Below are positions 53,388 to 61,714 of a DNA stretch of 64,000 nucleotides, one piece after another (positions within the stretch are counted from its first letter, which is position 1; each line of letters opens with the position of its first letter). A program made the translations under genes and the position numbers. Under the pieces are notes generated by a model. That model ran no database searches and was not told where the DNA came from. It worked only from the letters and a program-made list of their open reading frames with translations. The stretch is from CAYUQT01 sp964446835 (GTDB lineage: Bacteria > Planctomycetota > Phycisphaerae > UBA1845 > JAFGLZ01), in assembly GCA_964446835.1 (NCBI GenBank), contig CAYUQT010000050.1, positions 1-64,000 of the forward strand. Reading direction: 5' to 3'.

Positions 53388-56027
53388 ATGGCAGGCGATA
53401 TGGACCCGAAGCCCGTGGATTCCACGGGGGATCGTTCCACCAAGGTTCTCGGCGCCACGGCGATGATCATCGTATTGGCGATTGTGGCGATGCTGGTAGC
53501 CGGTGGCGTGTATTGGTGGACGACTCGGTCGAGCAGCGAACGTCCTCAGCGCACATTGTTCAGCGGGACGATGGCGGATCGGATCGATCTGGCAGACGGC
53601 GCCCTGAAGGGCTGGAACGTCGTACTGATCAGTACCGACACGCTTCGGGCGGATCACCTGGCGTGTTACGGGAATCTTCGCATCCAGACACCGGCGCTGG
53701 ACGATCTGGCGCGTCAGGGTGTGCTGTTTCGCCAGACGGTGACGCCGGCTCCGATCACCCTTCCGGGCCATGCCAGCATGCTGACGGGTTTGAATCCGCC
53801 TCATCATGGGGTTCGATCGAACGGATTCTTCCGACTTCGGGCTGAGACGGGGACACTGGCCTCGATCTTGAAGAAAGAGGGGTACGCGACGGGTGCGGCG
53901 ATCGGCGCGTTTGTGCTCGATCGACGTTTCGGTTTGAACCAGGGGTTCGACACATACGACGACGATGTGCGAGGGGGCGACCGTCCGCTCCAGTTCAGCT
54001 ATCCGGAACGGCGGGCCGAGAAGGTGAACGATGCGGCCATCGCGTGGCTTCGGGGGCACGCCAAGGAGAAGTTCTTTCTGTTCGTTCACTACTACGATCC
54101 CCACTTCCCCTATTCTCCGCCGGCACCGTTCGATCAGCAGTACAAGACCAATCCTTACGACGGCGAGATCGCTTACGTCGACAGCCAGGTCAAGCGGCTG
54201 GTGGGTGCCCTGGACGAGCTGGGCGTCCGCAAGCGGACGCTGGTGGTTTTCACGGCAGACCACGGCGAAAGTCTGAGCGAGCACGGAGAGCGGACGCACG
54301 CCCTGTTGATTTACGACGCCACTCAGTTGGTGCCGCTGATCTTCAGTGCCCCTGCGCCGTTTCCAAAGAACCGTATCGTCAATCATCAGGCCGGCACGGT
54401 CGACATCGTGCCGACGATTCTGTCGCTTGTGGGGGTTTCGGTTCCTCAGGGAATGGACGGAGTGAGCCTGACGGCCAAGCCGCCATCGAGCCCACGGCCT
54501 ATCTACATCGAGACGCTCTACACACGGCTGACTCACAACTGGGCACCGCTTCTGGGGATTCGGCGGAACGATTTCAAGTTCATTCATGCTCCGACGCCCG
54601 AGGTGTACGACCTGAAGGCCGATCCTCGCGAGCTCAACAACCTCTATGAATCGAAGCGGGCGCTGGCGACGGAGATGTTCGCCACGCTGAAGGAGATGCT
54701 GGGGGCCGATCCGGCCACGGCAGCCGACGTGAAGGGCAATCTGCCCGTGGACGACAAGACGCGGCAGATGCTTCAGGGGCTCGGGTACGTCGTCCCGGCG
54801 GGTACCTCTCAGCCCGCCACGGCCGCGGGGCCGCTGCCCGATCCGAAGGAGATGATCAAGGCGGAGCAGATGCTGCTCGACGCGGAGGAGATGATCAGTC
54901 TGAATCGCTGGAAAGAGGCTGAAGAGACCATCCGAACCTATCTCAAGATCAGCCCGCGGGATCCGGAAGGGAGCCACATTGCCGGGCAGATCTACCGTCA
55001 GCTCGGACAATATGACGAGGCACTGACCTGGTTTACGCGGGCGGCGTCGTTGGGGTATCAGGAGGCAGAGGCCTTCGCCGGCATCGGGTCGATCTGGCTG
55101 GTCAAGAACGATCTGGCCAAGGCGGAGGAGGCCTATAGGAAGGCGTTTCAGTACGATCCGCACTGCACGACGGCGCTGATCGGCATGGGTCGAATTCACA
55201 TCGAGCGGAAGCAGGAGGCGGAGGCGCTGAAGAGCTACCAGACGGCTCTTGAATTCGGACAGGGGCTCAACGCGGGCATGGCCTATCTGGGCATGAGTGA
55301 CTTGCATCGTCGCGCGGGTCGGGCCAAGGAGGCCGACGAGATGCTTGCCAAGGCGATCGATGCCGATCCGACCAATCCAGCGATTGCGAAGGTGGTTTCA
55401 ACGATTTACGAGAGAACGGGTAACGTCGGTCTGGCGATCGATCAACTTCGCAGGGCGGCAGATGCTCGTCCCACGCTGGAGGGGCTGCTCAAGCTGGGTC
55501 AGTTGCTGAATCAGCAGAAGCAATACAACGATGCGGTGAAGTATCTGTCGATGGCGCTGAAACTCTCTCAGGCCAATCCCGACGTGTACTATGAGCTGGG
55601 AATCGCCCTTGCCGCACTGAACCAACTGGACCCGGGCGCACAGGCGCTGGCCAAGGCGATGGAATTGAAGCCCGATCACATCGGGGCTCATTCGGAGTTG
55701 GGCAAGCTGCTGGCGCGGGCGGGTCGGTTCGATCAGGCGGAGCCGTTCCTGACCAAGGCGGTGGAACTCGATCCGAATTCCTACAGCGCTCACTACAATC
55801 TCGGGTTGCTCCAGGCGAATCGAGAGGCATGGGATCGTGCCGTGCAGTCACTTCGAAAATCGATACAGCTCAAGGGTGACTACGCCAAGGCCCACTCGAA
55901 GCTGGGGCTGATTTTTGCCCAGCAGGGCAAGAAGACCGAGGCGGTCAAAGAATACCGGGAGGCGCTTCGCATCGATCCGAACGACGCCGAGGCTCGTGAG
56001 CTGCTCAAATCGGAGGGGGGATCATAG
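53388..56027 (+). CDS. sulfatase-like hydrolase fused to TPR array
   Basis: The product is 879 residues. An N-terminal signal anchor (AMIIVLAIVAMLVAGGVYWW) precedes an alkaline-phosphatase-superfamily domain (about 75-465) with ISTDTLRADHLACYGN and FTADHGESLSEHGERTH. As in the protein at 34.4 kb, the nucleophile site is ITLPGHASMLTG, with Thr instead of the formylglycine Cys/Ser, so a sulfatase reaction is doubtful. From about 490 there are roughly ten TPR units (for example AKAHSKLGLIFAQQGKKTEA), a protein-binding array. GAGGAG 6 nt before the ATG sets the start. Such fusions occur in Planctomycetes and Acidobacteria and are uncharacterised. Confidence 0.86.
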   Translation: MAGDMDPKPVDSTGDRSTKVLGATAMIIVLAIVAMLVAGGVYWWTTRSSSERPQRTLFSGTMADRIDLADGALKGWNVVLISTDTLRADHLACYGNLRIQTPALDDLARQGVLFRQTVTPAPITLPGHASMLTGLNPPHHGVRSNGFFRLRAETGTLASILKKEGYATGAAIGAFVLDRRFGLNQGFDTYDDDVRGGDRPLQFSYPERRAEKVNDAAIAWLRGHAKEKFFLFVHYYDPHFPYSPPAPFDQQYKTNPYDGEIAYVDSQVKRLVGALDELGVRKRTLVVFTADHGESLSEHGERTHALLIYDATQLVPLIFSAPAPFPKNRIVNHQAGTVDIVPTILSLVGVSVPQGMDGVSLTAKPPSSPRPIYIETLYTRLTHNWAPLLGIRRNDFKFIHAPTPEVYDLKADPRELNNLYESKRALATEMFATLKEMLGADPATAADVKGNLPVDDKTRQMLQGLGYVVPAGTSQPATAAGPLPDPKEMIKAEQMLLDAEEMISLNRWKEAEETIRTYLKISPRDPEGSHIAGQIYRQLGQYDEALTWFTRAASLGYQEAEAFAGIGSIWLVKNDLAKAEEAYRKAFQYDPHCTTALIGMGRIHIERKQEAEALKSYQTALEFGQGLNAGMAYLGMSDLHRRAGRAKEADEMLAKAIDADPTNPAIAKVVSTIYERTGNVGLAIDQLRRAADARPTLEGLLKLGQLLNQQKQYNDAVKYLSMALKLSQANPDVYYELGIALAALNQLDPGAQALAKAMELKPDHIGAHSELGKLLARAGRFDQAEPFLTKAVELDPNSYSAHYNLGLLQANREAWDRAVQSLRKSIQLKGDYAKAHSKLGLIFAQQGKKTEAVKEYREALRIDPNDAEARELLKSEGGS

Positions 56028-56326
56028 GCGATTCTGGCAGGGGCGTGTGGCCCACCCGTGCGGCTCCGTGACGGGCGGGGCGTCCTGCCGCCGCAAAACG
56101 AGAGCAAGAAGTCCTGCCTGCCATAGTATCTTGAAAGCAAAAGGTTTGCGTTAGGTATTGGGGCCGAACGGGCAAGGTCGGGGCGTTTTCTGTTGGCAAT
56201 TGGGCTGGAAACGCCTATGATTTGTTTGGCCGGGCTAACGGTGTGCCCAGGGGCAGGGTCTAGACCTGTCCAAGGCCTGAAAAGACAGTATGCAGACCGA
56301 TTGTGCCACGCGAGGAGGTAGGGCAG

Positions 56327-57607
56327 ATGCGGAGAAGCCTTCTGATTTCTTTAGTTGCGGTGACCTTGTTGACCGGGCCTGTGTTTGGGGTTTTGGATCC
56401 TAACGACTCTGAGACATATCCGACCGGTGGTTACGGCATCATCATCTGCGGGAACAGCATCGTTTTCGGCAACGACTATGATGTGTACATCAAGCAATTG
56501 CTGCTCGAGGCCTATCGCGCCTTTCGCTACAACCTCGGGTTCGATCCCAACAACCTGTGGGTGATGGTGGACAGCGGAGCAGACGACTGGACCGAAGGGG
56601 AGTTTGATGCCCAGCCGGCCACGCAAACCCAGATTGCCAACACGTTCAAGACGATCGGGCAGCGGATGTGGGACAGACCCAATGTGCCGCGCAATTTGAT
56701 CGTCGTCGTCGGCGGACACGGTGGTCGGGGGCTGTCCGGCGTTGCTACCAGCATGAAGGTTCAGTTGGCCAGTGGGATGGTCTGGGACTACAACTTCGTG
56801 TCGGGCTGCATCAACAAGATCAACGACAACACTCATGGCAGCAGTCCCGTGGAACGTCTCGATCTGATCCTGACGATGTGCTATGGAGGCGGGTTGATCG
56901 ACGATGTGCGGAGCAATTTTCACACCCTGCGCGGGACGACGTGGCCGAAAGCCAGGCACCTGTCCGTGCTGACGGCGGGTGACGGATTCGATGTCACCTC
57001 AGGATTGTTTGGTGTGTATATGGTCCAGACGTTTCGGGCTTCGGGCGAAGGGGTTGTCGATCTGAACGGCGACGGCGTGCTGAGTGTGTATGACTACTTT
57101 GACCACGCGGCCAAGATTGACATTTCCAACCCGACGGCGGCTTACACCCCCTATATTCCTGAGACCATCTACGTGCCGAGCAACCTCTACATCCCGATAC
57201 CCTTCGACGGCGATTACCTCGCGGAGCATCCGCTCTACTACGAATGGAACTCTCCGATCAAGCTGACCGTATCGCGCCGATTGGACACCCAGGGAAATGT
57301 GAACATGAGTCCTGCTCCGGCCGACGCCAACTCGCCGACGTATCGGTTCATGACTCCCGTGACGCTGACGGCGGTGCCTGCGGAGAACCGGTCGTTCAAG
57401 TACTGGGAGGTCTATGATCCTGCGCACCCGAACGACGCCAACTATATGACGACGGATGCCAACAATCCGTTGACGGTCGTCATGAGCACCGATCGTCAGG
57501 TGACGGCGGTCTTCGGCTGCTCGAACGGAGTGGGACAGGCGTTGCCTCTGGTTATGGTGGGGGCGATGGTGTGCGGTCTGATGGCCCGGCGGATGAGGCG
57601 GCGCTGA
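56327..57607 (+). CDS. C13-like (caspase-fold) cysteine peptidase candidate with C-terminal sorting module
   Basis: The product is 426 residues. A signal peptide (LLISLVAVTLLTGPVFG) is followed by a domain with clan CD features: start strand YGIIICGNSIVFGNDYDVYI, catalytic His in LIVVVGGHGGRG and candidate catalytic Cys in DLILTMCYGGGLIDD, the spacing and strand order of legumain (C13) peptidases. An EF-hand/dockerin-like DLNGDGVLSVYDYFDH lies near 250. Then comes the InlB-like domain (VTLTAVPAENRSFKYWEVYD, STDRQVTAVF) and the ending CSNG, QALPLVMVGAMVCGL and RRMRRR, as in the proteins at 13.7 and 26.5 kb. GAGGAGGT precedes the start. Peptidase activity is inferred from motifs only. Confidence 0.85.
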   Translation: MRRSLLISLVAVTLLTGPVFGVLDPNDSETYPTGGYGIIICGNSIVFGNDYDVYIKQLLLEAYRAFRYNLGFDPNNLWVMVDSGADDWTEGEFDAQPATQTQIANTFKTIGQRMWDRPNVPRNLIVVVGGHGGRGLSGVATSMKVQLASGMVWDYNFVSGCINKINDNTHGSSPVERLDLILTMCYGGGLIDDVRSNFHTLRGTTWPKARHLSVLTAGDGFDVTSGLFGVYMVQTFRASGEGVVDLNGDGVLSVYDYFDHAAKIDISNPTAAYTPYIPETIYVPSNLYIPIPFDGDYLAEHPLYYEWNSPIKLTVSRRLDTQGNVNMSPAPADANSPTYRFMTPVTLTAVPAENRSFKYWEVYDPAHPNDANYMTTDANNPLTVVMSTDRQVTAVFGCSNGVGQALPLVMVGAMVCGLMARRMRRR

Positions 57608-57713
57608 TCCACATCGAGACATCGAAGGATGGTGGCGGCGGCACACCTGGGGCGCGGCTCCCGGCGAGGGGGCGGCCTGTTGTGAGATCCTGCAGGGCGG
57701 ATGGAGACGTAGG

Positions 57714-58613
57714 ATGAGGAGGCCTCTGGCCGGCATCGGATGTCTGGCATTTCTGACTGGAATCGCAGCGGGGACCGGGTGTCATTATGAGCCCGACGAC
57801 GAAGACCTCATCCCCATGGCATCGAATGTTGTCTACAGGGCCCTTCCAGGGGTAGACCCCGTCCTGACGAGCCTGGACATCTACGCCCCCAGCACGCCGA
57901 CGACCGGCATGCCCGTGTTCGTATGGGTTCACGGGGGCGGGTGGACGATCAACGACAAGCGGATCTACGGCTTCAAGGCCGTGGGTTTTACGGCGGCTGG
58001 CTGCCTCTATGTGCCGGTGAACTATCGCCTTTCGCCGGAGGTGCAGCATCCGGCACACGTTCAGGATGTGGCCGCCGCGGTTACCTGGGTGTACCACCAC
58101 ATCGCCGAATACGGGGGGGATCCCAACAGCATCTTCCTGGCGGGCTTCTCTTCTTCCGCCCACACGGTCGCGCTGCTGGCGACCGACGAACGTTATCTCC
58201 AGGAGGCGGGATTATCGCTCGGCGTCATCAAGGGCGCGATCTGTCTGGACGTGGGGGCCTACGATCTGCCGAAGCAGGTGGAACTCGAGCCGTGGTCTGA
58301 TTCGATCGTTCGCATGGTGTTTGGAGACGATCCGGCGGCATGGGCGGAGGCCTCGCCGATCCATCATGTGGCCGCCGGGAAGGGCATACCGGTATTCTGC
58401 GTTTTCTACACGGACACCCTGCAAGGCTATAAGCCCATCACGCTGGAGTTTGCCGATGCCCTTCAGACCGCGGGGGTGTACGTTGAGGTCCATCACGCGG
58501 CCGACAAGAATCACATCACGATCGACGTCGATCTGGGACTACCCTTCGATAGTGTCACGCCGATCGTGCTGGACTTCATGTCGCGCATGAGGCAGGGGGT
58601 GGGCGGCTCCTGA
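57714..58613 (+). CDS. secreted alpha/beta-hydrolase (carboxylesterase-like)
   Basis: A 299-residue esterase-type hydrolase with a hydrophobic N-terminus ending GTGC (a poor lipobox). The oxyanion hole is WVHGGGW, the nucleophile Ser in AGFSSSAHT (family usual GHSAGAH), and the catalytic His in KNHITID. The fold and HGGG place it with BD-FAE/hormone-sensitive-lipase-like esterases that deacylate small esters or acylated glycans. Its 3' end overlaps the convergent ferredoxin gene by 75 bp, unusual but with both frames intact. The previous gene ends 106 bp upstream. Confidence 0.87.
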   Translation: MRRPLAGIGCLAFLTGIAAGTGCHYEPDDEDLIPMASNVVYRALPGVDPVLTSLDIYAPSTPTTGMPVFVWVHGGGWTINDKRIYGFKAVGFTAAGCLYVPVNYRLSPEVQHPAHVQDVAAAVTWVYHHIAEYGGDPNSIFLAGFSSSAHTVALLATDERYLQEAGLSLGVIKGAICLDVGAYDLPKQVELEPWSDSIVRMVFGDDPAAWAEASPIHHVAAGKGIPVFCVFYTDTLQGYKPITLEFADALQTAGVYVEVHHAADKNHITIDVDLGLPFDSVTPIVLDFMSRMRQGVGGS

Positions 58614-59423
58614 GCCGGCCCTTGCCACTGAGATCGCCGCGCATTTCGAGCAGGCCAGACACCGGATGCACCGGCTGTCGTTGGTGTTTCTCTCCGGTTG
58701 CACGCCATAGTGACACATCTTCCGGCATTCCTGGCAACGGTTGCACGTGTCGGGGTCAATCTTCAGGTAGAGAAGCGACACGCGGTTGAAGAGGCCGTGG
58801 ATTGCCCCCAATGGGCACAGGATGGCACACCAGGGGCGGTACGCCAGAAACATGCCGACGATCACCACTCCCAGTATGGTGAGCTTGATCGCGCTGGGCC
58901 AGGCGGCGCCCTGTCCGGAGGCGGCCGACCTGACAGCGTTGGGCAGGGCGCCTTCGAGCGCCCCCGCCGGGCAGAGGCTGCAGAAGAAGAGGGGATGGCT
59001 TTCGCCGAAGAGGAAGGGAACGGCCAGAACCAGCACGGCGAGCACGGCGTATCGGATGGTCCCGCTCCACGAGGGAATCTCGATCTTCGGCAAGGGCAGC
59101 CTGGCCGCCAGGTCCTGGAGGAAGCCGAAGGGGCACGCCCAACCGCAGACGAAGCTGCCGACGAGTCCGCCGATGACGATGAGGGTTCCCAATGCGATGA
59201 AGGGGAACACGTGGAGTGCACTGAAGTTCGCCAGCACGCCGATGGGGCATGCGAAAGCGGCCAGGGGGCATGAGTAGCAGTGGAATACGGGCGAGCAGAC
59301 ACTGTGCAAACGAAGCTTCAGGGGATCGAGCCACAACGCCAGAAAGGCCGTTTGAATCCACACCCTCGACCGCACCAGGCGGCTGAGCAGCGAATCGGAG
59401 TCTGAGTTGGTCATGGTCACCAT
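58539..59423 (-). CDS. NapH/CcoG-like membrane 4Fe-4S protein
   Basis: A 294-residue polytopic membrane protein with several Cys motifs. N-terminal CSPVFHCYSCPLAAFACPIG is followed by about five transmembrane helices, CGWACPFGFLQDL, CSLCPAGALEG and CAILCPLGAIHGLF. Near the C-terminus is a classic two-cluster ferredoxin site, CNRCQECRKMC and CIRCLACSKC. Relatives (NapH, CcoG, RsxB-linked proteins) pass electrons from the quinone pool to periplasmic acceptors. It lies 18 bp after the small membrane protein gene and should be co-transcribed with it. A 12-bp hairpin covers its start, so translation may be coupled or controlled. Confidence 0.85.
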   Translation of the reverse strand: MVTMTNSDSDSLLSRLVRSRVWIQTAFLALWLDPLKLRLHSVCSPVFHCYSCPLAAFACPIGVLANFSALHVFPFIALGTLIVIGGLVGSFVCGWACPFGFLQDLAARLPLPKIEIPSWSGTIRYAVLAVLVLAVPFLFGESHPLFFCSLCPAGALEGALPNAVRSAASGQGAAWPSAIKLTILGVVIVGMFLAYRPWCAILCPLGAIHGLFNRVSLLYLKIDPDTCNRCQECRKMCHYGVQPERNTNDSRCIRCLACSKCAAISVARAGSGAAHPLPHARHEVQHDRRDTIEG

Positions 59424-59467
59424 GACCGCCGGTCACTTCACTCAGGTAGGGCAGAGTGACGGCGGTC
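59424..59467 (-). promoter_or_regulatory. hairpin over start of ferredoxin gene
   Basis: GACCGCC-(G)-GTCAC pairs with GTGAC-GGCGGTC (12 bp, one bulge). It spans the upstream gene's stop and the bases just before the NapH-like ATG, where no Shine-Dalgarno is visible. Confidence 0.5.
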
Positions 59468-59801
59468 GTCCCATATAGGTTCGTTTCAGCTCGCCGGAGT
59501 CCAGTCGAGCGACGCCCCCGACAGTGACGTCGCGAATAAGATCGGGTTCTGCAAGATCGAGGGTGTTGAAGTCTTTTTCGGCGACCGGCGAAGCGGGTGG
59601 TTCGCGCATCTCCGGAGGCGGAGCGGATTCGTCGGGGTTGTCACCGGGTGGGAGCACCATCACCGGTGGGGGCGGAGCGGATTTGCTCTCTTCTTCCACG
59701 ATCACGGGTTGAGTGTGGAAGGCCACGCCGTAGAGAATCTGCCCGACGCCCACGAGGATCAGGGGCAGGACAACCCACAAGGATCGGTCGATTCTTTTCA
59801 T
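59442..59801 (-). CDS. small Pro-rich membrane-anchored protein, unknown function
   Basis: A 119-residue protein. MKRIDRSLWVVLPLILVGVG makes one N-terminal transmembrane helix. The rest is outside: a Pro/Ser/Asp-rich linker (PPPPVMVLPPGDNPDE) and a short C-terminal tail (LAEPDLIRDVTVGGVARLDS) ending in CPT. I do not recognise a family. It directly precedes the NapH-like gene and may be its partner subunit. tRNA-Sec lies 95 bp upstream on the same strand, and readthrough from it is possible. Confidence 0.7.
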   Translation of the reverse strand: MKRIDRSLWVVLPLILVGVGQILYGVAFHTQPVIVEEESKSAPPPPVMVLPPGDNPDESAPPPEMREPPASPVAEKDFNTLDLAEPDLIRDVTVGGVARLDSGELKRTYMGRPPSLCPT

Positions 59802-59895
59802 CGGGTTCTCATGACTGTCGATACGCCTGGGTGTCGGTCTGCGTGGGCGCTGCGTGCATCGGTTGGGTGCATCCCGCAGACCGTGGCTGCAATGG

Positions 59896-59988
59896 CGGAG
59901 GTGAATGGGAATCGAACCCACCCGGGACCCTCTCGAGCCCCACACTGGTTTTGAAGACCAGGAGCACCACCAGGCACCAGTCACCTCC
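59896..59988 (-). tRNA. selC: tRNA-Sec (anticodon TCA)
   Basis: The minus strand gives a 93-nt tRNA with the Sec layout: an 8-bp acceptor GGAGGTGA with TCACCTCC, discriminator G, anticodon arm CTGGT-CTTCAAA-ACCAG with TCA at 59952-59954, a long variable arm (about 20 nt, GC-rich) and T arm TGGG-TTCGATT-CCCA. The UCA anticodon reads UGA and the long variable arm excludes ordinary tRNAs. It lies 104 bp downstream of selD on the same strand, so the selenium genes are clustered. Confidence 0.95.
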
Positions 59989-60091
59989 GCGTATGACCGT
60001 AAAGAGACGCTCGTTGAGCCGGTTCATCCGGGCCGTTCCGGGCTTGGCCAACGGGGGATTCTCTTGCCCCTGACCTGCGCTGTAACCCGAC

Positions 60092-61714
60092 TCAGCCCTT
60101 CTTCGCCTGATTATAGAACATCATAACGGGACCGCCGCCGAAGGCGATAGCCATCCAGGCGGCTTCATCGATCTGTTCGGCGGTCATGCCGGCGTCGCGG
60201 GCCTTCTTGAGCTGAGCCTTCAGACAGGGCTCGCATCGTGTCATGACCGAGAGGGCGATGGCGATGGCCTGCTTCGTGTTGCGATCCAGTGCGCCGGGGG
60301 CATTGGCCTTCTTCATGAATTCCTGGAACGCCTGTTGGATTTCGGAAGTGGCACCGACTGCGGGACCCGGCTTGCCGTCGCTGTTTCCGTGTTCGCAGCA
60401 ACTCATGGGATCGTTCTCCTGTTCAGTGCGTATCACGCTGTCGAGGGTCTGGCCGACCCTCGATGAAGAGCAGGCCTGCAGGGCCGCTTCGGTCTTCAGA
60501 CGACGCGTGCCACGGGTTCTCAAGGTGATTCTGCCCGGACCTTTCGTTACGGCTGTTCCGATGACGGTGGCTTCGGGAATACCGGCCTCGGCCAGGCGGG
60601 CGAGCAGCCGTGTCGCGTCGGCCGGAGGCAGGGCGATGAGAAGTCCCCCCGATGTCTGCGGATCACAACAGACATCGAACATGAGGGGGTCCACTCCTGC
60701 ATCCAAGGTCACCTGGTTCTGTGAGGACTCGCGGTTTCGTTCGACACCGCCGGGCAGGATGCCCTGAGCGACGCATTCCATCACACCGGGCAAGAGCGGG
60801 ATGTCATCCCAGACAACTTCGATGTCGACGCCGCTGGACCTGCTCAGATTGGTCAGGTGTCCCATCAGTCCGAAGCCGGTGATGTCCGTGCAGGCGTGGG
60901 CGCCGGCGTCCATCATGAGTTCCGAGGCGATCTGGTTCAGGGTGGTCATCGACCGGGCGGCAGCGTCGAGGGCTGTGGCCGCGGCCCGGCCGATCTGTGC
61001 GGCGAAGGAGATGATGCCTGTGCCGATGGGCTTGGTCAGTACGAGCACGTCGCCGGGCTTTGCGCCGGCGTTGTCGGCGATCCGGTTGGGATGGATCAGT
61101 CCGGTCACGGCGAATCCAGCCTTGATCTGGGTGTCGTCGATGCTGTGGCCGCCGATGACGGGCACCCCAGCCTGGCGCATCTGTTCAATACCGCCTCGCA
61201 GAATCTCGTGCAGGATATCGCCGGGCAGTTCTCGGATGGGGAATCCCACCACGGACAGGGCGCAGATGGGCCGGCCACCCATGGCGTAGATGTCGCTGAG
61301 TGAGTTGGCGGCGGCGATCTGACCGAAGGTGTACGGATCGTCGACGCACGGGGTGAACACGTCGACCGTCTGGACCAGGGCCTGGTCGTTGCTGAGCTGA
61401 TACACGCCGGCGTCGTCACCGGCCGGCATACCGATCAGGACCCTCGGATCGTTGAACGAGGGCAGCCCACCGAGGATGCTGCGCAGTGACGTCTGATCGA
61501 TCTTCGAGGCGCAGCCCGGCTTGTCCACGAGTTGAGTCAGGCGGATGTGTCCGGGCGGTGGTGAGGGCAGCCGTTCTCCCGCACAGGGACAGATGTCTTC
61601 GTTCTGAAGCGTCGGGCATGGGCACGGCTGCTTAGGGTTGCACACACAATGTCCCAGGGCTATCGAACGGGACATCACCCGCCGGCGCTGTTGGGTGTTC
61701 TTAGTGGACGACAT
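60092..61714 (-). CDS. selD: selenide water dikinase (SelD) fused to an AhpD-like domain
   Basis: A 540-residue fusion. Residues 1-55 are a Cys-rich extension (CVC, CPC, CPC; six Cys). Residues about 56-415 are SelD, which makes selenophosphate from selenide and ATP: LTQLVDKPGCASKID (catalytic Cys68, not Sec), PAGDDAGVYQLSNDQALVQT, NSLSDIYAMGG, VIGGHSIDDTQIKAG, TDITGFGLMGHL and CDPQTSGGLLIA. From Met437 there is a carboxymuconolactone decarboxylase/AhpD-like domain with a redox CEPC pair (MTRCEPCLKAQLKKARDAGM). AGGAGG before 61714 sets the start. The E. coli GCGCK site is GCASK here. tRNA-Sec follows 104 bp downstream. Confidence 0.9.
   Translation of the reverse strand: MSSTKNTQQRRRVMSRSIALGHCVCNPKQPCPCPTLQNEDICPCAGERLPSPPPGHIRLTQLVDKPGCASKIDQTSLRSILGGLPSFNDPRVLIGMPAGDDAGVYQLSNDQALVQTVDVFTPCVDDPYTFGQIAAANSLSDIYAMGGRPICALSVVGFPIRELPGDILHEILRGGIEQMRQAGVPVIGGHSIDDTQIKAGFAVTGLIHPNRIADNAGAKPGDVLVLTKPIGTGIISFAAQIGRAAATALDAAARSMTTLNQIASELMMDAGAHACTDITGFGLMGHLTNLSRSSGVDIEVVWDDIPLLPGVMECVAQGILPGGVERNRESSQNQVTLDAGVDPLMFDVCCDPQTSGGLLIALPPADATRLLARLAEAGIPEATVIGTAVTKGPGRITLRTRGTRRLKTEAALQACSSSRVGQTLDSVIRTEQENDPMSCCEHGNSDGKPGPAVGATSEIQQAFQEFMKKANAPGALDRNTKQAIAIALSVMTRCEPCLKAQLKKARDAGMTAEQIDEAAWMAIAFGGGPVMMFYNQAKKG
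60404..60420 (-). promoter_or_regulatory. internal ribosome-binding site within the selD fusion
   Basis: AGGAG (60416-60420) sits 9 nt before ATG of Met437. It could start a free 104-residue AhpD-like protein, and suggests the fusion arose by loss of a stop between two genes. Confidence 0.55.

Noticed and set aside
53247..55307. Long minus-strand open frame opposite the sulfatase/TPR gene
   Set aside because: It is antisense to a gene with clear domains; the sequence is Arg/Leu-rich without motifs.
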